Assembly (NCBI GenBank): GCA_036504075.1
Contig: DASXVX010000089.1
Coordinates: 35,278 to 99,277, forward strand
Direction of reading: 5' to 3'
DNA from: DASXVX01 sp036504075
GTDB taxonomy: Bacteria; Bacillota; Sulfobacillia; Symbiobacteriales; Symbiobacteriaceae
Length of the DNA stretch: 64,000 bases
A program made the translations under genes and the position numbers. The notes under the pieces are model-generated. The model ran no database searches and was not told the origin of the DNA. It was given only the letters and a program-made list of their open reading frames with translations. Below, piece after piece: positions 1 to 8,800 of the stretch; the first letter of the stretch is position 1, and each line of letters begins with the position of its first letter.

Positions 1-1337
1 AAGAGAATGGCCTGTTCACCAGCCGCCATGGTCTGATCCAGCGCGGTCTGCAGCGCCTGGCTGAAAATCGAGCGGTTACCGGTGCGCAGCTCGGCCCGCA
101 TGTCCAACAGCGTGACGGCGGGCATGGGCCGGTCGTCGACCCGATGCGGCAGTTCCACCAGCCGGTACTGCCCGGAGTGGGTCCGGTGGTACGATTCGAG
201 GGCCGGCGTGGCGGAGCCCAGGACCAGCAGCGCCCCTTCCAGCCGTGCCCGCTCCTCCGCCACCTCGCGGGCGTGGTAGCACGGGGCCGGCGATTCCTGC
301 TTATAGGTGTGCTCGTGCTCCTCGTCGATGATGATCAGGCCGAGCCGCTCAAAGGGCGCAAAGATCGCCGATCGGGCGCCGACCACGATGGCGACGTCGC
401 CCCGGCGGATTCGCTGCCACTCGTCAAACTTCTCCCCGGCGGACAGGGCGCTGTGCAGCACGGCCACCGCCGTGCCGAACCGGGAGCGGAAGCGCTCGAT
501 CATCTGCGGCGTGAGGGCGATTTCGGGCACCAGGCAGATCGCCTGCCGCCCGGCCTCCGTCACCTGCGCAATCGCCCGGAGATACAACTCAGTCTTGCCG
601 GAACCGGTCACGCCGTGGATCAGCAGCGGCCGCTGCTTTTCCGGCGGCCGGGCCAGCTCCTGCCGAATGGCCGCCAGCGCACTGGCCTGCTCGCCGGTCA
701 GCACCGGCGGCTCCAGCCGGGCCACGTGGCTCCCGCCAAACGGGTCCCGCAGCCGGGCCTCCTCGCCCGCCGTGATCCAGCCTTTCAGCAGGGCGACTTT
801 GATCGGCGCCCGCACCCCGTCGCCCACCGCCGCCAGCAGTTCCGGCAACGTGGCCTGCCCGTTCCGCTGGAGCAGTTGCTCCAGCAAGTCGGCCTGGCGG
901 GGCGCCCGGTTCTTTACCCCGGCAATGATCTCCCGGGCGACCTCCTCCTCCAGTTGCAGCCGGTAGGCGGTGATTTTGAGCGTCTTCACCTCCTGCCGCC
1001 GGGCTTCGGCCGGCAGCAGCAACCGGAGCGCCGCCGCAAAAGTGGCCAGGTAGCGTTCCGCCGTCCAGCGGGCCAGCGCGATCAGGGGCGCGGGAATGGG
1101 CGGAATCTCCGGCAGGAGCCCCTGGATCGCTTTGAGCGACACCCCTGGCGGAGCGGCGTCGGCCGGACCGACATAGAGTCCGACCAGGCCCCGGTGGCCA
1201 AAAGGGACTTTCACCCATTGGCCCGGCACCAGCCGGCCGGTCAAGTTCCGCGGGACTTCGTACGTGTAGAGGCGATCGGTGCCTTCGGCGGTGACATCCA
1301 CCGCGACCTGGGCCAGTTCGACTGACTCAACGCCCAA
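1..1337 (-). CDS. priA: Primosomal protein N' (PriA helicase), N-terminal part, runs off the window
   Basis: PriA is the 3'-to-5' DNA helicase that reloads the replisome at stalled forks. The minus-strand frame is open from about 1337 to the window edge (about 445 codons). It begins with the typical N-terminal DNA-binding start (VELAQVAVDV, then TYEVPRNL). It carries a Walker A motif GVTGSGKTE near 585-611 and a DEEH helicase box near 325-345. The zinc-binding and C-terminal helicase parts lie outside the window. No ATG fits, so the start is likely TTG at 1337, overlapping the 3' end of coaBC by 11 bases, which suggests translational coupling. Identification is firm; the exact start is not. 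Confidence 0.9.
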   Translation of the reverse strand, partial: MGVESVELAQVAVDVTAEGTDRLYTYEVPRNLTGRLVPGQWVKVPFGHRGLVGLYVGPADAAPPGVSLKAIQGLLPEIPPIPAPLIALARWTAERYLATFAAALRLLLPAEARRQEVKTLKITAYRLQLEEEVAREIIAGVKNRAPRQADLLEQLLQRNGQATLPELLAAVGDGVRAPIKVALLKGWITAGEEARLRDPFGGSHVARLEPPVLTGEQASALAAIRQELARPPEKQRPLLIHGVTGSGKTELYLRAIAQVTEAGRQAICLVPEIALTPQMIERFRSRFGTAVAVLHSALSAGEKFDEWQRIRRGDVAIVVGARSAIFAPFERLGLIIIDEEHEHTYKQESPAPCYHAREVAEERARLEGALLVLGSATPALESYHRTHSGQYRLVELPHRVDDRPMPAVTLLDMRAELRTGNRSIFSQALQTALDQTMAAGEQAIL

Positions 1338-2532
1338 GCAGCGCCACCGCCTTGTCGAGCAGCCTGTCCGCGACCTCCGATTTCGTAAGGAGCGGCAACT
1401 CTTCGGCGCCGCCTTCGCTCACGAAGCTGACCCGGTTGGTGTCGGTGCCGAAGCCGGCACCCTCGGCGGTCACATCGTTGGCGACGACGAAATTCGCGTG
1501 CTTGGACGTAAGCTTCCGCCGGGCGTTTTCGATCACGTGCTCGGTTTCGGCGGCGAAGGCAACCGTAACCTGGCCGGGCCGCTTCCGCCGGCCCAGTTCG
1601 GCGATCACGTCCGGGTTTTTGATCAGGTGAAGCGTCAGCTCGTCGCCGGCCTTCTTGATTTTCTGCTGTTGGTACACGGCGGGCCGGTAGTCGGCCGGGG
1701 CGGCCGCCGCCACGGTGATGTCGGCCTGCGGGAAGACCTTCAGGCAGGCGTCCAACAAGTCCTGGCACGACTCGATCCCCACAAAAGTCACGCCCGCCGG
1801 CGGCGGCAAGACGGACGGCCCGCTCACCAGGGTCACCGCCGCCCCCCGGGCGGCGGCAGCGGCCGCGATGGCAAAGCCCATTTTGCCGGTCGAGCGATTG
1901 CCGATGTAGCGGACCGGGTCCAGCGCCTCGCGGGTGGTCCCGGCGGTGACCAGCACGACCTTGCCGGCCAGGTCCTGCCGGGGCTGAAGCAGGGTGAGGG
2001 CCTCCGCCACGATCTCGGCCGGCTCCGGCAGCCGCCCCTTGCCCATGAGGCCCGAGGCCAGCCGTCCTTCTACCGGCTCCATGATCCGCCAGCCCAGGCC
2101 TGACAGGGTGGCCAGGTTCCGCTGGGTCAGCGGGTTGCTGTACATTTCGGCCTCCATGGCCGGGGCTAGCAGCACGGGACACCGCACGCCCAGAGCCGTC
2201 ACCGTGATCCAGTCGCCGGCGTGGCCGCCGGCCAGGTTGGCGATGGTGTTGGCCGTGGCCGGCGCGACGATCAGCAGATCGGCCATGTGGGTCAGGGTCA
2301 CGTGGTCCACATGGCCCGTATTCTGGTCCCCGAGAATCTCCACCCGGACCGGGTGGCCGGAAATGGCCTGAAAAGTCAAAGGCGCCACCAGCCTGGTGGC
2401 CGCGACGGTCATGAGCACGTGAACAGACGCCCCCAGCCTGACCAGCCGGGAGACGACCTCCACCGCCTTGTACGCCGCGATGCCCCCCGTTACGCCCAGA
2501 AGGACGGTCTTCCCTTGCAGCGATTGTGACAT
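1327..2532 (-). CDS. coaBC: Bifunctional phosphopantothenoylcysteine decarboxylase/phosphopantothenate-cysteine ligase
   Basis: This 401-residue protein carries out two consecutive coenzyme A steps: ligation of cysteine to 4'-phosphopantothenate, then decarboxylation to 4'-phosphopantetheine. The N-terminal flavoprotein half starts with GKTVLLGVTGGIAAYKA and contains the PATANTIANLAGGHAGD region. The ligase half shows VTAGTTREALDPVRYIGNRS, and the later KKAGDELTLHLIKNPD segment matches CoaB. The ATG at 2532 is preceded by a GGGGGAG-type ribosome site. An open frame continues further upstream to 2811 but has no homologous sequence. It sits between rpoZ and priA as in many Firmicutes. Confidence 0.95.
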   Translation of the reverse strand: MSQSLQGKTVLLGVTGGIAAYKAVEVVSRLVRLGASVHVLMTVAATRLVAPLTFQAISGHPVRVEILGDQNTGHVDHVTLTHMADLLIVAPATANTIANLAGGHAGDWITVTALGVRCPVLLAPAMEAEMYSNPLTQRNLATLSGLGWRIMEPVEGRLASGLMGKGRLPEPAEIVAEALTLLQPRQDLAGKVVLVTAGTTREALDPVRYIGNRSTGKMGFAIAAAAAARGAAVTLVSGPSVLPPPAGVTFVGIESCQDLLDACLKVFPQADITVAAAAPADYRPAVYQQQKIKKAGDELTLHLIKNPDVIAELGRRKRPGQVTVAFAAETEHVIENARRKLTSKHANFVVANDVTAEGAGFGTDTNRVSFVSEGGAEELPLLTKSEVADRLLDKAVALLGR

Positions 2533-2602
2533 AGCTCGTTCACGCTCCCCCTGACACGCCGCGCCGGACCCTGCCCCCGTGCGACCACCTGAAAGCGATG
2601 CA

Positions 2603-2632
2603 ATTGAAAAGAGCGCCCGGGCACCGGGCGCC
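2603..2632 (-). terminator. Hairpin between rpoZ and coaBC
   Basis: On the minus strand, GCGCCCGG and CCGGGCGC arms (2613-2620 and 2624-2631) form a tight stem, followed by CTCTTTTC. This resembles an intrinsic terminator or attenuator placed after rpoZ and before coaBC. Confidence 0.5.
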
Positions 2633-2668
2633 CTGGCAGGGGCAGGCTGGATTGGTCTGCAGTTACAG

Positions 2669-2887
2669 CTACTGGCCGTGACCCGGCGGCAAGGCCTTCG
2701 GCCGTTCAAAGAACAACTTGCCGGCCACCAGTTCTTCCAGTGCGATCGTGACCGGCTTGTTAGACCGGGAGTCCACCAACTTGGCCTTCCCGGCTTGCAG
2801 TTCCCGACCACGGCGGCTCGACAGAATCACCAGCGTGTACTTGGAGTCAACTTTCCCAATGAGCTGGTCTAGAGACGGCTTAATCAT
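2669..2887 (-). CDS. rpoZ: DNA-directed RNA polymerase subunit omega
   Basis: A 72-residue protein beginning MIKPSLDQLIGKVDSKYTLV, the usual start of the omega subunit, followed by the RRGRELQ segment that contacts beta'. Omega helps assemble and stabilise RNA polymerase. The gene begins one base after the gmk stop, in the conserved gmk-rpoZ-coaBC-priA order, so it is probably co-transcribed with gmk. Length and context are normal. Confidence 0.93.
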   Translation of the reverse strand: MIKPSLDQLIGKVDSKYTLVILSSRRGRELQAGKAKLVDSRSNKPVTIALEELVAGKLFFERPKALPPGHGQ

Positions 2888-2888
2888 C

Positions 2889-3518
2889 TCAATCCAACTC
2901 TCCTTTCTGGAGCAACTGCCGGATTAACGCCCCGCCATGTCGGGCGGTGCGGCACCTCTCTGCAACCACGACGGCTCTTAACTGCGCCACTGCCGTATCC
3001 AGGTCGTCGTTGACAATCACATAGTGATAATCAAGGCCTTTTTCGATCCACCGGGGCGCTTCCTGGAGCCGGCGGGCCACCGCTTCGGCGGTTTCGGTGC
3101 CCCGGCCCTGGATTCGCTTCTCCAAGGCCTTCATGGAAGGCGGGATCACGAACACCGAAACTGCATCCTCATACTCTTTGCGGACATTGGCGGCGCCGAC
3201 CATGTCGATATCGAGAATGATGTTCTGCCCAAGGGCAGTCGTCTCCTCCACATTCTTACGCGGCGTGCCGTAAAGATTGCCGTAAACTTCCGCCCACTCC
3301 AGCATTTCGCCGCGGTCGATGCGCCGGCGAAACTCCTCCTCGGAAATAAAGAAGTATTCCACGCCGTCGATTTCGCCCGGGCGGGCTTTTCGGGTAGTAC
3401 AAGAGACGGAGAAACGCAGGTCAGGGGCCTCCTTCAGCAGCTGGCGGCAGATCGTGCCTTTGCCCACTGCGGAGGGCCCCGTTACAACGACCAATAAACC
3501 TGTGCCCTTGCTTGGCAT
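2889..3518 (-). CDS. gmk: Guanylate kinase
   Basis: Converts GMP and ATP to GDP and ADP in purine nucleotide synthesis. The 209-residue sequence has the P-loop GPSAVGKGT at residues 14-22. It also has the GMP-binding stretch TTRKARPGEIDGVEYFF and the lid arginines of the family. It lies five bases downstream of remA and directly upstream of rpoZ. Length is typical and no defect is visible. Confidence 0.96.
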   Translation of the reverse strand: MPSKGTGLLVVVTGPSAVGKGTICRQLLKEAPDLRFSVSCTTRKARPGEIDGVEYFFISEEEFRRRIDRGEMLEWAEVYGNLYGTPRKNVEETTALGQNIILDIDMVGAANVRKEYEDAVSVFVIPPSMKALEKRIQGRGTETAEAVARRLQEAPRWIEKGLDYHYVIVNDDLDTAVAQLRAVVVAERCRTARHGGALIRQLLQKGELD

Positions 3519-3523
3519 TGCGA

Positions 3524-3799
3524 TTATTCGTCCTCTTCTTCAGTGGTTACGGTGGGCTCCTTGGAAGTCAGGCGGTGCGCCACCGTCTCCGGCTGGACAG
3601 CCGAGAGAATGACATGGTCGGAATCGGTGATGACGACGGCGCGGGTCCGGCGGCCATAGGTAGCGTCGATCAGGACTCCCTTGTCCCGCGCTTCGGTGAT
3701 GATCCGCTTGATCGGCGCCGATTCCGGACTGACAATCGCGACGATACGGTTTGCGGAGACGATGTTGCCGAAGCCAATGTTGACCAGCTTAATTTCCAC
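3524..3799 (-). CDS. remA: RemA-like extracellular matrix regulator (DUF370)
   Basis: A 91-residue protein beginning MEIKLVNIGFGNIVSANRIV, the signature of the RemA/DUF370 family. In Bacillus subtilis RemA forms rings that wrap DNA and activates matrix and osmoprotection operons. Conserved segments here include the ESAPIKRI and DATYGRRTRAV stretches. An acidic tail (TEEEDE) extends beyond the core. It is placed between yicC and gmk as in Bacillus and Clostridia. The target genes cannot be read from this window. Confidence 0.9.
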   Translation of the reverse strand: MEIKLVNIGFGNIVSANRIVAIVSPESAPIKRIITEARDKGVLIDATYGRRTRAVVITDSDHVILSAVQPETVAHRLTSKEPTVTTEEEDE

Positions 3800-3843
3800 T
3801 GCGGGAGTCCTCCCTAGTCATGCAATAGCCCTGCGGGCAGGGC

Positions 3844-4722
3844 TTACTCGATGTTCTGCACCTGCTCACGGATCTTTTCCAACTCGCTCTTCGCCTCAAC
3901 CACCTGATTGGTCATGACGACATCGTTGGCTTTGGAGCCGATGGTGTTGATCTCCCGGCCGATTTCCTGGACGAGGAAGTCGAGCTTGCGGCCCACGGAT
4001 TCGCCGTCGGACAGGGCCTGCCGGAACTGCGAGAGATGGCTCGCCAGCCGCTGAATCTCCTCGGTGATGTCCGACCGGTCGGCAAAAATTGCGACCTCCT
4101 GGGCCAGACGCTGGGGATCCAGCGTGTTGCCCTGGGGCAGCAACTCTTCCAGCCGCTTTGCCAGCTTGGCCCGGTACTCTTCCACCACGCCGGGCGCCCG
4201 CTGGGCCACGACCTGGCGCACGGATTCGATCTTGTCCAGCCGGTTCAGGAGATCGGCGGCCAGCGCCGCGCCTTCCCGCTCCCGCATGGACAGCAAATTG
4301 TCGACCCCCTGAGCCACCGCGGCTTCAAAGGTCGGCGCCAACAGTTCCGACGTCACTTCGCCCTCTTCGACCTTGAGAACATCGGGCAATCTGGCGAGAG
4401 TATCGAGCGTTAGCTCGGAATTGCTCCCGATTTCTCCTCCTAGCTCTTTCAGGGCATTATAATACGCCATTGCCAGTTCCTTGTCAACCTTGACGCCCTT
4501 GGCCCCGGCCGCCGCCTCCCACGAGACGAAAACGTCGATGCGGCCCCGGCTGACCCGGTTCAGAATCAGCTTCTTGGCGGAATCCTCCAGCGCGTTGAAC
4601 TGCCGCGGCATCCGGAAGACGACTTCCGAAAAGCGATGGTTGACCGCTTTCATTTCGACCACGATGCGGCCCAGTTCGCCGGCACCTTCGCCCCGGCCGA
4701 AGCCGGTCATGCTGCGCACCAT
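3844..4722 (-). CDS. yicC: YicC/YloC family endoribonuclease
   Basis: The 292-residue sequence starts MVRSMTGFGRGEG, the family hallmark, and ends with the conserved GREINTIGSKANDV block typical of the C-terminal domain. Family members are RNases; E. coli YicC acts on RyhB small RNA. The gene heads the remA-gmk-rpoZ cluster, 44 bases upstream of remA. Full length for the family. Confidence 0.92.
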   Translation of the reverse strand: MVRSMTGFGRGEGAGELGRIVVEMKAVNHRFSEVVFRMPRQFNALEDSAKKLILNRVSRGRIDVFVSWEAAAGAKGVKVDKELAMAYYNALKELGGEIGSNSELTLDTLARLPDVLKVEEGEVTSELLAPTFEAAVAQGVDNLLSMREREGAALAADLLNRLDKIESVRQVVAQRAPGVVEEYRAKLAKRLEELLPQGNTLDPQRLAQEVAIFADRSDITEEIQRLASHLSQFRQALSDGESVGRKLDFLVQEIGREINTIGSKANDVVMTNQVVEAKSELEKIREQVQNIE

Positions 4723-4747
4723 TTGGTCTGCTCCCCCTCACGTGAAG

Positions 4748-4779
4748 GCCCGGGTGCTTCAGCCAAGCACCCGGGCCGG
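4748..4779 (-). terminator. Stem-loop between dapL and yicC
   Basis: An 11-12 bp perfect GC stem (GGCCCGGGTGCTT paired with AAGCACCCGGGCC) lies between the dapL stop and the yicC start. On the minus strand it is followed only by CCTTCAC, with no clear U-run, so termination may be partial. Confidence 0.5.
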
Positions 4780-4788
4780 ATGTCCTGC

Positions 4789-5961
4789 CTATACCTTTAC
4801 ATACTTCTGGATGCGACCGATGGCTTCCTTCAAGCGATCTTCCTTCAGGCAAAGTGCGATGCGGATATACCCCTCGCCATACTCGCCGTATGCTCCGCCG
4901 GGGGTGACCACCACGCCGGCCTCCTCGAGGAGCATCGTCGCAAAGGAGGCGCTGGTGTGGCCCTTGGGCACCGGCACCCAGAGGTAGAAGGAACCCTTCA
5001 TCGGCTTCGCATCAAGCCCGATGGCCCGGAGCCCTTCCACGGCGATGTTCCGCCGCCGGGTGTAGATGCGGTTCATTTCGGCGATGAACGGTTCGGACAG
5101 CGGGTTCCGGAGCGCCTCGATGGCCGCTTCCTGAACGGCGGTAAACTGGCCGGAGTCGGTGTTCGTCTTTATGATGCCCAAAGCGGCGATGGCTTCCTTG
5201 TTGCCAACCACAAACGCGATGCGCCAGCCGGTCATGTTGAAGGGCTTAGAGAGCGACCAGAACTCCACTGCCACGTCCCGGGCACCGGGCACTTCGAAAA
5301 TGGACGGCGCCCGATAGCCGTCGTAGGTCATCTCGGAGTAGGCGTTGTCGGAAACCAGGAGAATGTCGTACTGCTTGCAGAACGCCACGGCCTCCCGGTA
5401 GAAGTCCGCCGTCGCCACAGCGCCGGTGGGGTTGTTCGGGTAATTGATGAACATGAGCTTGGCCTTGGCGGCCACGTCGGCCGGAATCGCCTTCAGGTCG
5501 GGCAGAAAGTCGTTCTCGGCCTTCAGGGGCATCATGTAGGGCGTGCCGCCGGTGAGCAGCGTGTGGGTCTTGTAGACCGGGTAGGCGGGGTCGGGGACGA
5601 GGGTGATGTCGCCCGGGTCCACGAACGCCCAGATGATGTGGGCGAGCCCTTCCTTGGAGCCGATCAGTGCGAGCGCCTCGGACTTGGGGTCGAACACGAC
5701 GCCAAACCGCTTCTGGTAGAACTCGCAGGCGGCGGCCCGGAAGGCGAGCGAGCCGTCGTAGTCGGGGTACTGGTGATAGCGAGGATCAAGGGCGGCCTCC
5801 TGCATCCGGTTGACGACAAATTCCGGGGTGGCCATGTCCGGGTCGCCGATGCCCAGGGAGATCACGTCCACCCCGCGGGCGACGACTTCACGCTTCTTCT
5901 TATCGATTTCGGCAAAGAGATACGGGGGTACCTTGGCAATCCGCTGCGCACGATTTGGCAT
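4789..5961 (-). CDS. dapL: LL-diaminopimelate aminotransferase
   Basis: PLP-dependent fold-type I aminotransferase of 390 residues. DapL converts tetrahydrodipicolinate directly to LL-diaminopimelate, bypassing the succinylase/acetylase steps of lysine and peptidoglycan precursor synthesis. The PLP lysine is probably Lys239 in SLSKPFNMTGWR, and YPNNPTG (174-180) is the aspartate-aminotransferase-type cofactor motif. It lies 11 bases after dapF, which makes the next step (epimerisation to meso-DAP), supporting the DapL assignment over a generic aminotransferase. Confidence 0.88.
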   Translation of the reverse strand: MPNRAQRIAKVPPYLFAEIDKKKREVVARGVDVISLGIGDPDMATPEFVVNRMQEAALDPRYHQYPDYDGSLAFRAAACEFYQKRFGVVFDPKSEALALIGSKEGLAHIIWAFVDPGDITLVPDPAYPVYKTHTLLTGGTPYMMPLKAENDFLPDLKAIPADVAAKAKLMFINYPNNPTGAVATADFYREAVAFCKQYDILLVSDNAYSEMTYDGYRAPSIFEVPGARDVAVEFWSLSKPFNMTGWRIAFVVGNKEAIAALGIIKTNTDSGQFTAVQEAAIEALRNPLSEPFIAEMNRIYTRRRNIAVEGLRAIGLDAKPMKGSFYLWVPVPKGHTSASFATMLLEEAGVVVTPGGAYGEYGEGYIRIALCLKEDRLKEAIGRIQKYVKV

Positions 5962-5972
5962 GGTAGCGCCTC

Positions 5973-6836
5973 CTAGAAAGACTTCGCGAACACGCCGTCA
6001 CAGACGAAGGTGGCCGGACCGGTCTTAAACACGTGGTTGGTCGCTTCGTCCCAGGCGATGGTCAGGTCGCCGCCGGGCAGGTGGATGAGCGCCTGGCGCC
6101 CGGACCGGCCCAACAGATGGGTCGCCACCAGCACGGCGCTGGCGCCGGTGCCGCAGGCAAGCGTAATGCCCGAGCCCCGCTCCCAGGTCCGCATTTTTAG
6201 TTCGGACGGGCTGATTACCTGCACGAAGTGGACGTTGGTCCGCCGGGGGAAGGCCACGTGGCGCTCGATTTTCGGTCCGACGACCCCAAGGTCGACGGCG
6301 GCCACGTCATCCACATAGATCATGACATGGGGGTTGCCCATGGAGACGGCGGTGATGCGGTACTGCCGGCCGTCCACTTCGAGCGCTTCATCCAGCACCC
6401 GGTCGGACTCGGCGCCCGCCATGGGAATGAGCGAGCGTTTAAGCCGGGGCTCGCCCATGTCTACCCGGACGCCCTTGACCGTGCCTTCGCCGTCCAGGAT
6501 GACCTCCGGGATAATCGTCCCGGCCAGGGTTTGCACGGCTAGTTTGGTTTTTTTCGTCAGCCCGCGCTCGTAGCAGTAGCGGGCGAAGCAGCGAATGCCG
6601 TTGCCGCACATTTCGCCTTCGGAGCCGTCGGCATTGAACATGCGGAACCGGAAGTCATGGTCCGGCGCCGTGGCCGGCAAAATGACGATCAACCCGTCGG
6701 AGCCGATGCCGAAGTGGCGCTCGCTGACCGCGATCGAAAGGGCGGGCAACTGCTCTTCGGGCACCTGCTCGGCAAAGTTGTTCACATAGATATAGTCGTT
6801 ACCCAGCCCCTCCATTTTTGTGAACCGGACCACCAC
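5973..6836 (-). CDS. dapF: Diaminopimelate epimerase
   Basis: Interconverts LL- and meso-diaminopimelate. Both catalytic cysteines are visible in their motifs: GEMCGNGIRCFARY and GSGITLACGTGASA. The N-terminal FTKMEGLGNDYIY motif is typical. GTG at 6836 follows a GGGGGGAT ribosome site and gives 287 residues; an ATG at 6857 would add seven residues. It is the first gene of the minus-strand run dapF-dapL-yicC and is preceded by a good promoter. Confidence 0.95.
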   Translation of the reverse strand: MVVRFTKMEGLGNDYIYVNNFAEQVPEEQLPALSIAVSERHFGIGSDGLIVILPATAPDHDFRFRMFNADGSEGEMCGNGIRCFARYCYERGLTKKTKLAVQTLAGTIIPEVILDGEGTVKGVRVDMGEPRLKRSLIPMAGAESDRVLDEALEVDGRQYRITAVSMGNPHVMIYVDDVAAVDLGVVGPKIERHVAFPRRTNVHFVQVISPSELKMRTWERGSGITLACGTGASAVLVATHLLGRSGRQALIHLPGGDLTIAWDEATNHVFKTGPATFVCDGVFAKSF

Positions 6837-6883
6837 GATCCCCCCATTATTCGGCAATCGGAGATGTTCTTGGAGATGTTCTT

Positions 6884-6912
6884 ATTGTAATGATTCATCG
6901 CCCATCCGGCAA
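6884..6912 (-). promoter_or_regulatory. Sigma-A-type promoter for dapF
   Basis: On the minus strand TTGCCG (6912-6907) and TACAAT (6889-6884) are separated by exactly 17 bases. The site lies about 50 bases upstream of the dapF start. Short direct repeats (TCCGATTGCCG, and AGAACATCTCC twice) surround it. Confidence 0.6.
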
Positions 6913-7147
6913 TCGGAAACTGGACTCCGTGCCAATATAGGTGTGACACCCTGACCCCCCTTTCTTCGCTCTCCGAAACCAGCCCTGGGGAGTGGATGTA
7001 ATCACGGAAGGACACAGGGAAAGAGAGGGGGGTGCCCCCTCTCTTACTCTACAGGTGAAGTGGACGCACATGCAGGGACGACGACAAGGAGAGAATCGCC
7101 AGCACGAAGCGGCTGACCCCGGAAGGGCCGGTCCTCTCGTATTTCAT

Positions 7148-7342
7148 TTACGGCAGAGGGTTGCAGGACTTCACGAGGATGCCCAGGGTGAGCAGGGCAA
7201 GCATAGCGGTAATGAGAAGGAGGCCCCGCTTACGGGTCGGATTCGGGAGGAGCAGGCACCATACTACTCCGACCAGCACAAGAAGGAATCCGAAGGCCAT
7301 GCCGATTGTCCGGGTAGTAGAATCCGGGTCAAGGAAATTCAC
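7148..7342 (-). CDS. Small two-helix membrane protein
   Basis: A 64-residue product with two hydrophobic segments (about residues 14-31 and 40-57) joined by a basic turn NPTRKRG. GTG at 7342 is preceded by a GGAGAGGGGG ribosome site that overlaps the end of the upstream gene, so the two are probably one transcription unit. It has no family I recognise. It could be a partner or membrane tether for the exported protein encoded just upstream. The 7.0-7.15 kb stretch beyond it shows no gene. Confidence 0.45.
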   Translation of the reverse strand: MNFLDPDSTTRTIGMAFGFLLVLVGVVWCLLLPNPTRKRGLLLITAMLALLTLGILVKSCNPLP

Positions 7343-7359
7343 CCTGGTACCCCCCTCTC

Positions 7360-8577
7360 CTAGTTCACGTAGCCCCTGGAGTCCGTTACGGCATTGGAGT
7401 AGTACGGCAGGCAGGTCGGCCCATGCGGGCCATACAGGATACCCAAGTACGGCTCCCCATCCTTATGCAGCTTGGAGTTATCGGAATTGCCGCTAGTGGA
7501 GATGCAGGTTTCGACAAGGCTACTGCTCCTACCTGCATCCCACATCCACCAGACGAAGCCAACACCCGCAGCCGGAACCACAAACGCCGCAATCGGAGCG
7601 CCGATGATGTAGGCCACCCAGCCAGAACCGACAATCCCACCGCTGGCCTTGATAGCGTCAGCCGTGGCCGCTGCCAGTTTCAAATCCTGAGCGTAATTCT
7701 GCGCTGCCGTGACGTTATCGAACCACCGAACCATGTGGGTGCCGAAAAAGGTCACATGGGCCGGGTTGACAGTGTTATAGGGCCTCACGTCGATGGAGAC
7801 GTGTTCCCGGTCTACTTTCACCTCAAACCGGGTTTCGGGGTCTTTCTTTATCTGCTGAATGGCCCAATTCGCCTGTGCCGCTTCAGCCCGCATAGCCCGG
7901 AGGGTTGCCATAGAGAACGGCCACCCGCCATACGGCTCCTTGGCAAGCTGGAAGGGTTCCCAGCGGTCAATGTCTACAGTCATGTGTTCCGGCCTGACGT
8001 TATACCCGTCCTCCGGGATAGCGTGTTCACCCCGGACCACGTTGATGATGTTGGGCACTCCGCTGAAGAACTCCAACTTGAAGTCCATAGCATCCGTGAG
8101 AGGCCGGAAGGGGATGTAGGTTCGCCCGTCCTTGACGAACGGAGCCATATCCCCCAGGTGGATGTAGGTGAAATCGTTGGGCATCTCCTCTACCCGCATC
8201 GTCTGGTTCTCGACAGTCGGCTCCAGGTCGATAGTAGCCCGCTTCCCGCCGAAGAAGGAGACAACCGTAGCCACCCCCGGCCCGCCGCCTTCCCGGTAGC
8301 GAATGCCGCCGCCCGGAATCCAAATCACATCTGCTCCCAGGCAGGAAGAGAACCCCCGAAGCTGGACGTAGATGTGATTGCCTCGCCAAAGGATGGGGCC
8401 GGGGTCGCATACCTGCCCGTCCACCCTGATACGGTACATGAACGTTACGTCCAAGACGCTCTGACCGGAACCCCCGTCGTTGATGGGTGCGATTTGCCGA
8501 GGAGCAGCATAGGCGCTCCCCACAGCACTCAGGACCAGAACCAGGACCATTTCGATTGCCAGGAACTTACGCCCCAC
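7360..8577 (-). CDS. Exported protein with copper amine oxidase N-terminal-like domain
   Basis: GTG at 8577, seven bases after an AAAGGG ribosome site, gives 405 residues starting with a clear signal peptide (RK, then a long V/L-rich core, cleavage after SAYA). The segment containing GRTYIPFRPLTDAMDFKLEF resembles the copper amine oxidase N-terminal domain, a common stalk-like domain of Firmicute surface proteins with no amine oxidase catalytic part. A hydrophobic stretch near residues 300-325 (AYIIGAPIAAFVVPAAGVGF) may insert in the membrane. The C-terminal part is unrecognised. Divergently transcribed from the TPR/peptide pair; possible promoter TATACA at 8648-8643. Confidence 0.65.
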   Translation of the reverse strand: MGRKFLAIEMVLVLVLSAVGSAYAAPRQIAPINDGGSGQSVLDVTFMYRIRVDGQVCDPGPILWRGNHIYVQLRGFSSCLGADVIWIPGGGIRYREGGGPGVATVVSFFGGKRATIDLEPTVENQTMRVEEMPNDFTYIHLGDMAPFVKDGRTYIPFRPLTDAMDFKLEFFSGVPNIINVVRGEHAIPEDGYNVRPEHMTVDIDRWEPFQLAKEPYGGWPFSMATLRAMRAEAAQANWAIQQIKKDPETRFEVKVDREHVSIDVRPYNTVNPAHVTFFGTHMVRWFDNVTAAQNYAQDLKLAAATADAIKASGGIVGSGWVAYIIGAPIAAFVVPAAGVGFVWWMWDAGRSSSLVETCISTSGNSDNSKLHKDGEPYLGILYGPHGPTCLPYYSNAVTDSRGYVN

Positions 8578-8731
8578 CGTAATCACCCTTTCCAAATCCT
8601 GGCACCAGCGTACCATGTGGAAGAAAATGGCAGAAATAGGTATGTATAAGCCTGAAGCGAAAAAATTTTGAATCATTGCGGTCAGAGACTCAGGGTGTTT
8701 GCTCTGAGCAAAGCATCTTGTTTTTCCTATC

Positions 8732-8760
8732 TTGCCATTTGTTTCCATTTCTCGTATGAT
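8732..8760 (+). promoter_or_regulatory. Promoter of the TPR/peptide operon
   Basis: TTGCCA (8732-8737) and TATGAT (8755-8760) are separated by exactly 17 bases. The expected transcript start near 8767 leaves a short leader with a GGAGTGGAGGG ribosome site before ATG 8801. Confidence 0.65.
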
Positions 8761-8800
8761 GGAAATGCCTACCCCTTGTCTCTGGAGTGGAGGGAAGCCA

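Noticed and set aside
144..1325. Long plus-strand open frame of 393 codons
   Set aside because: It is the antisense shadow of priA; the minus frame has PriA helicase motifs, the plus frame has no family resemblance.
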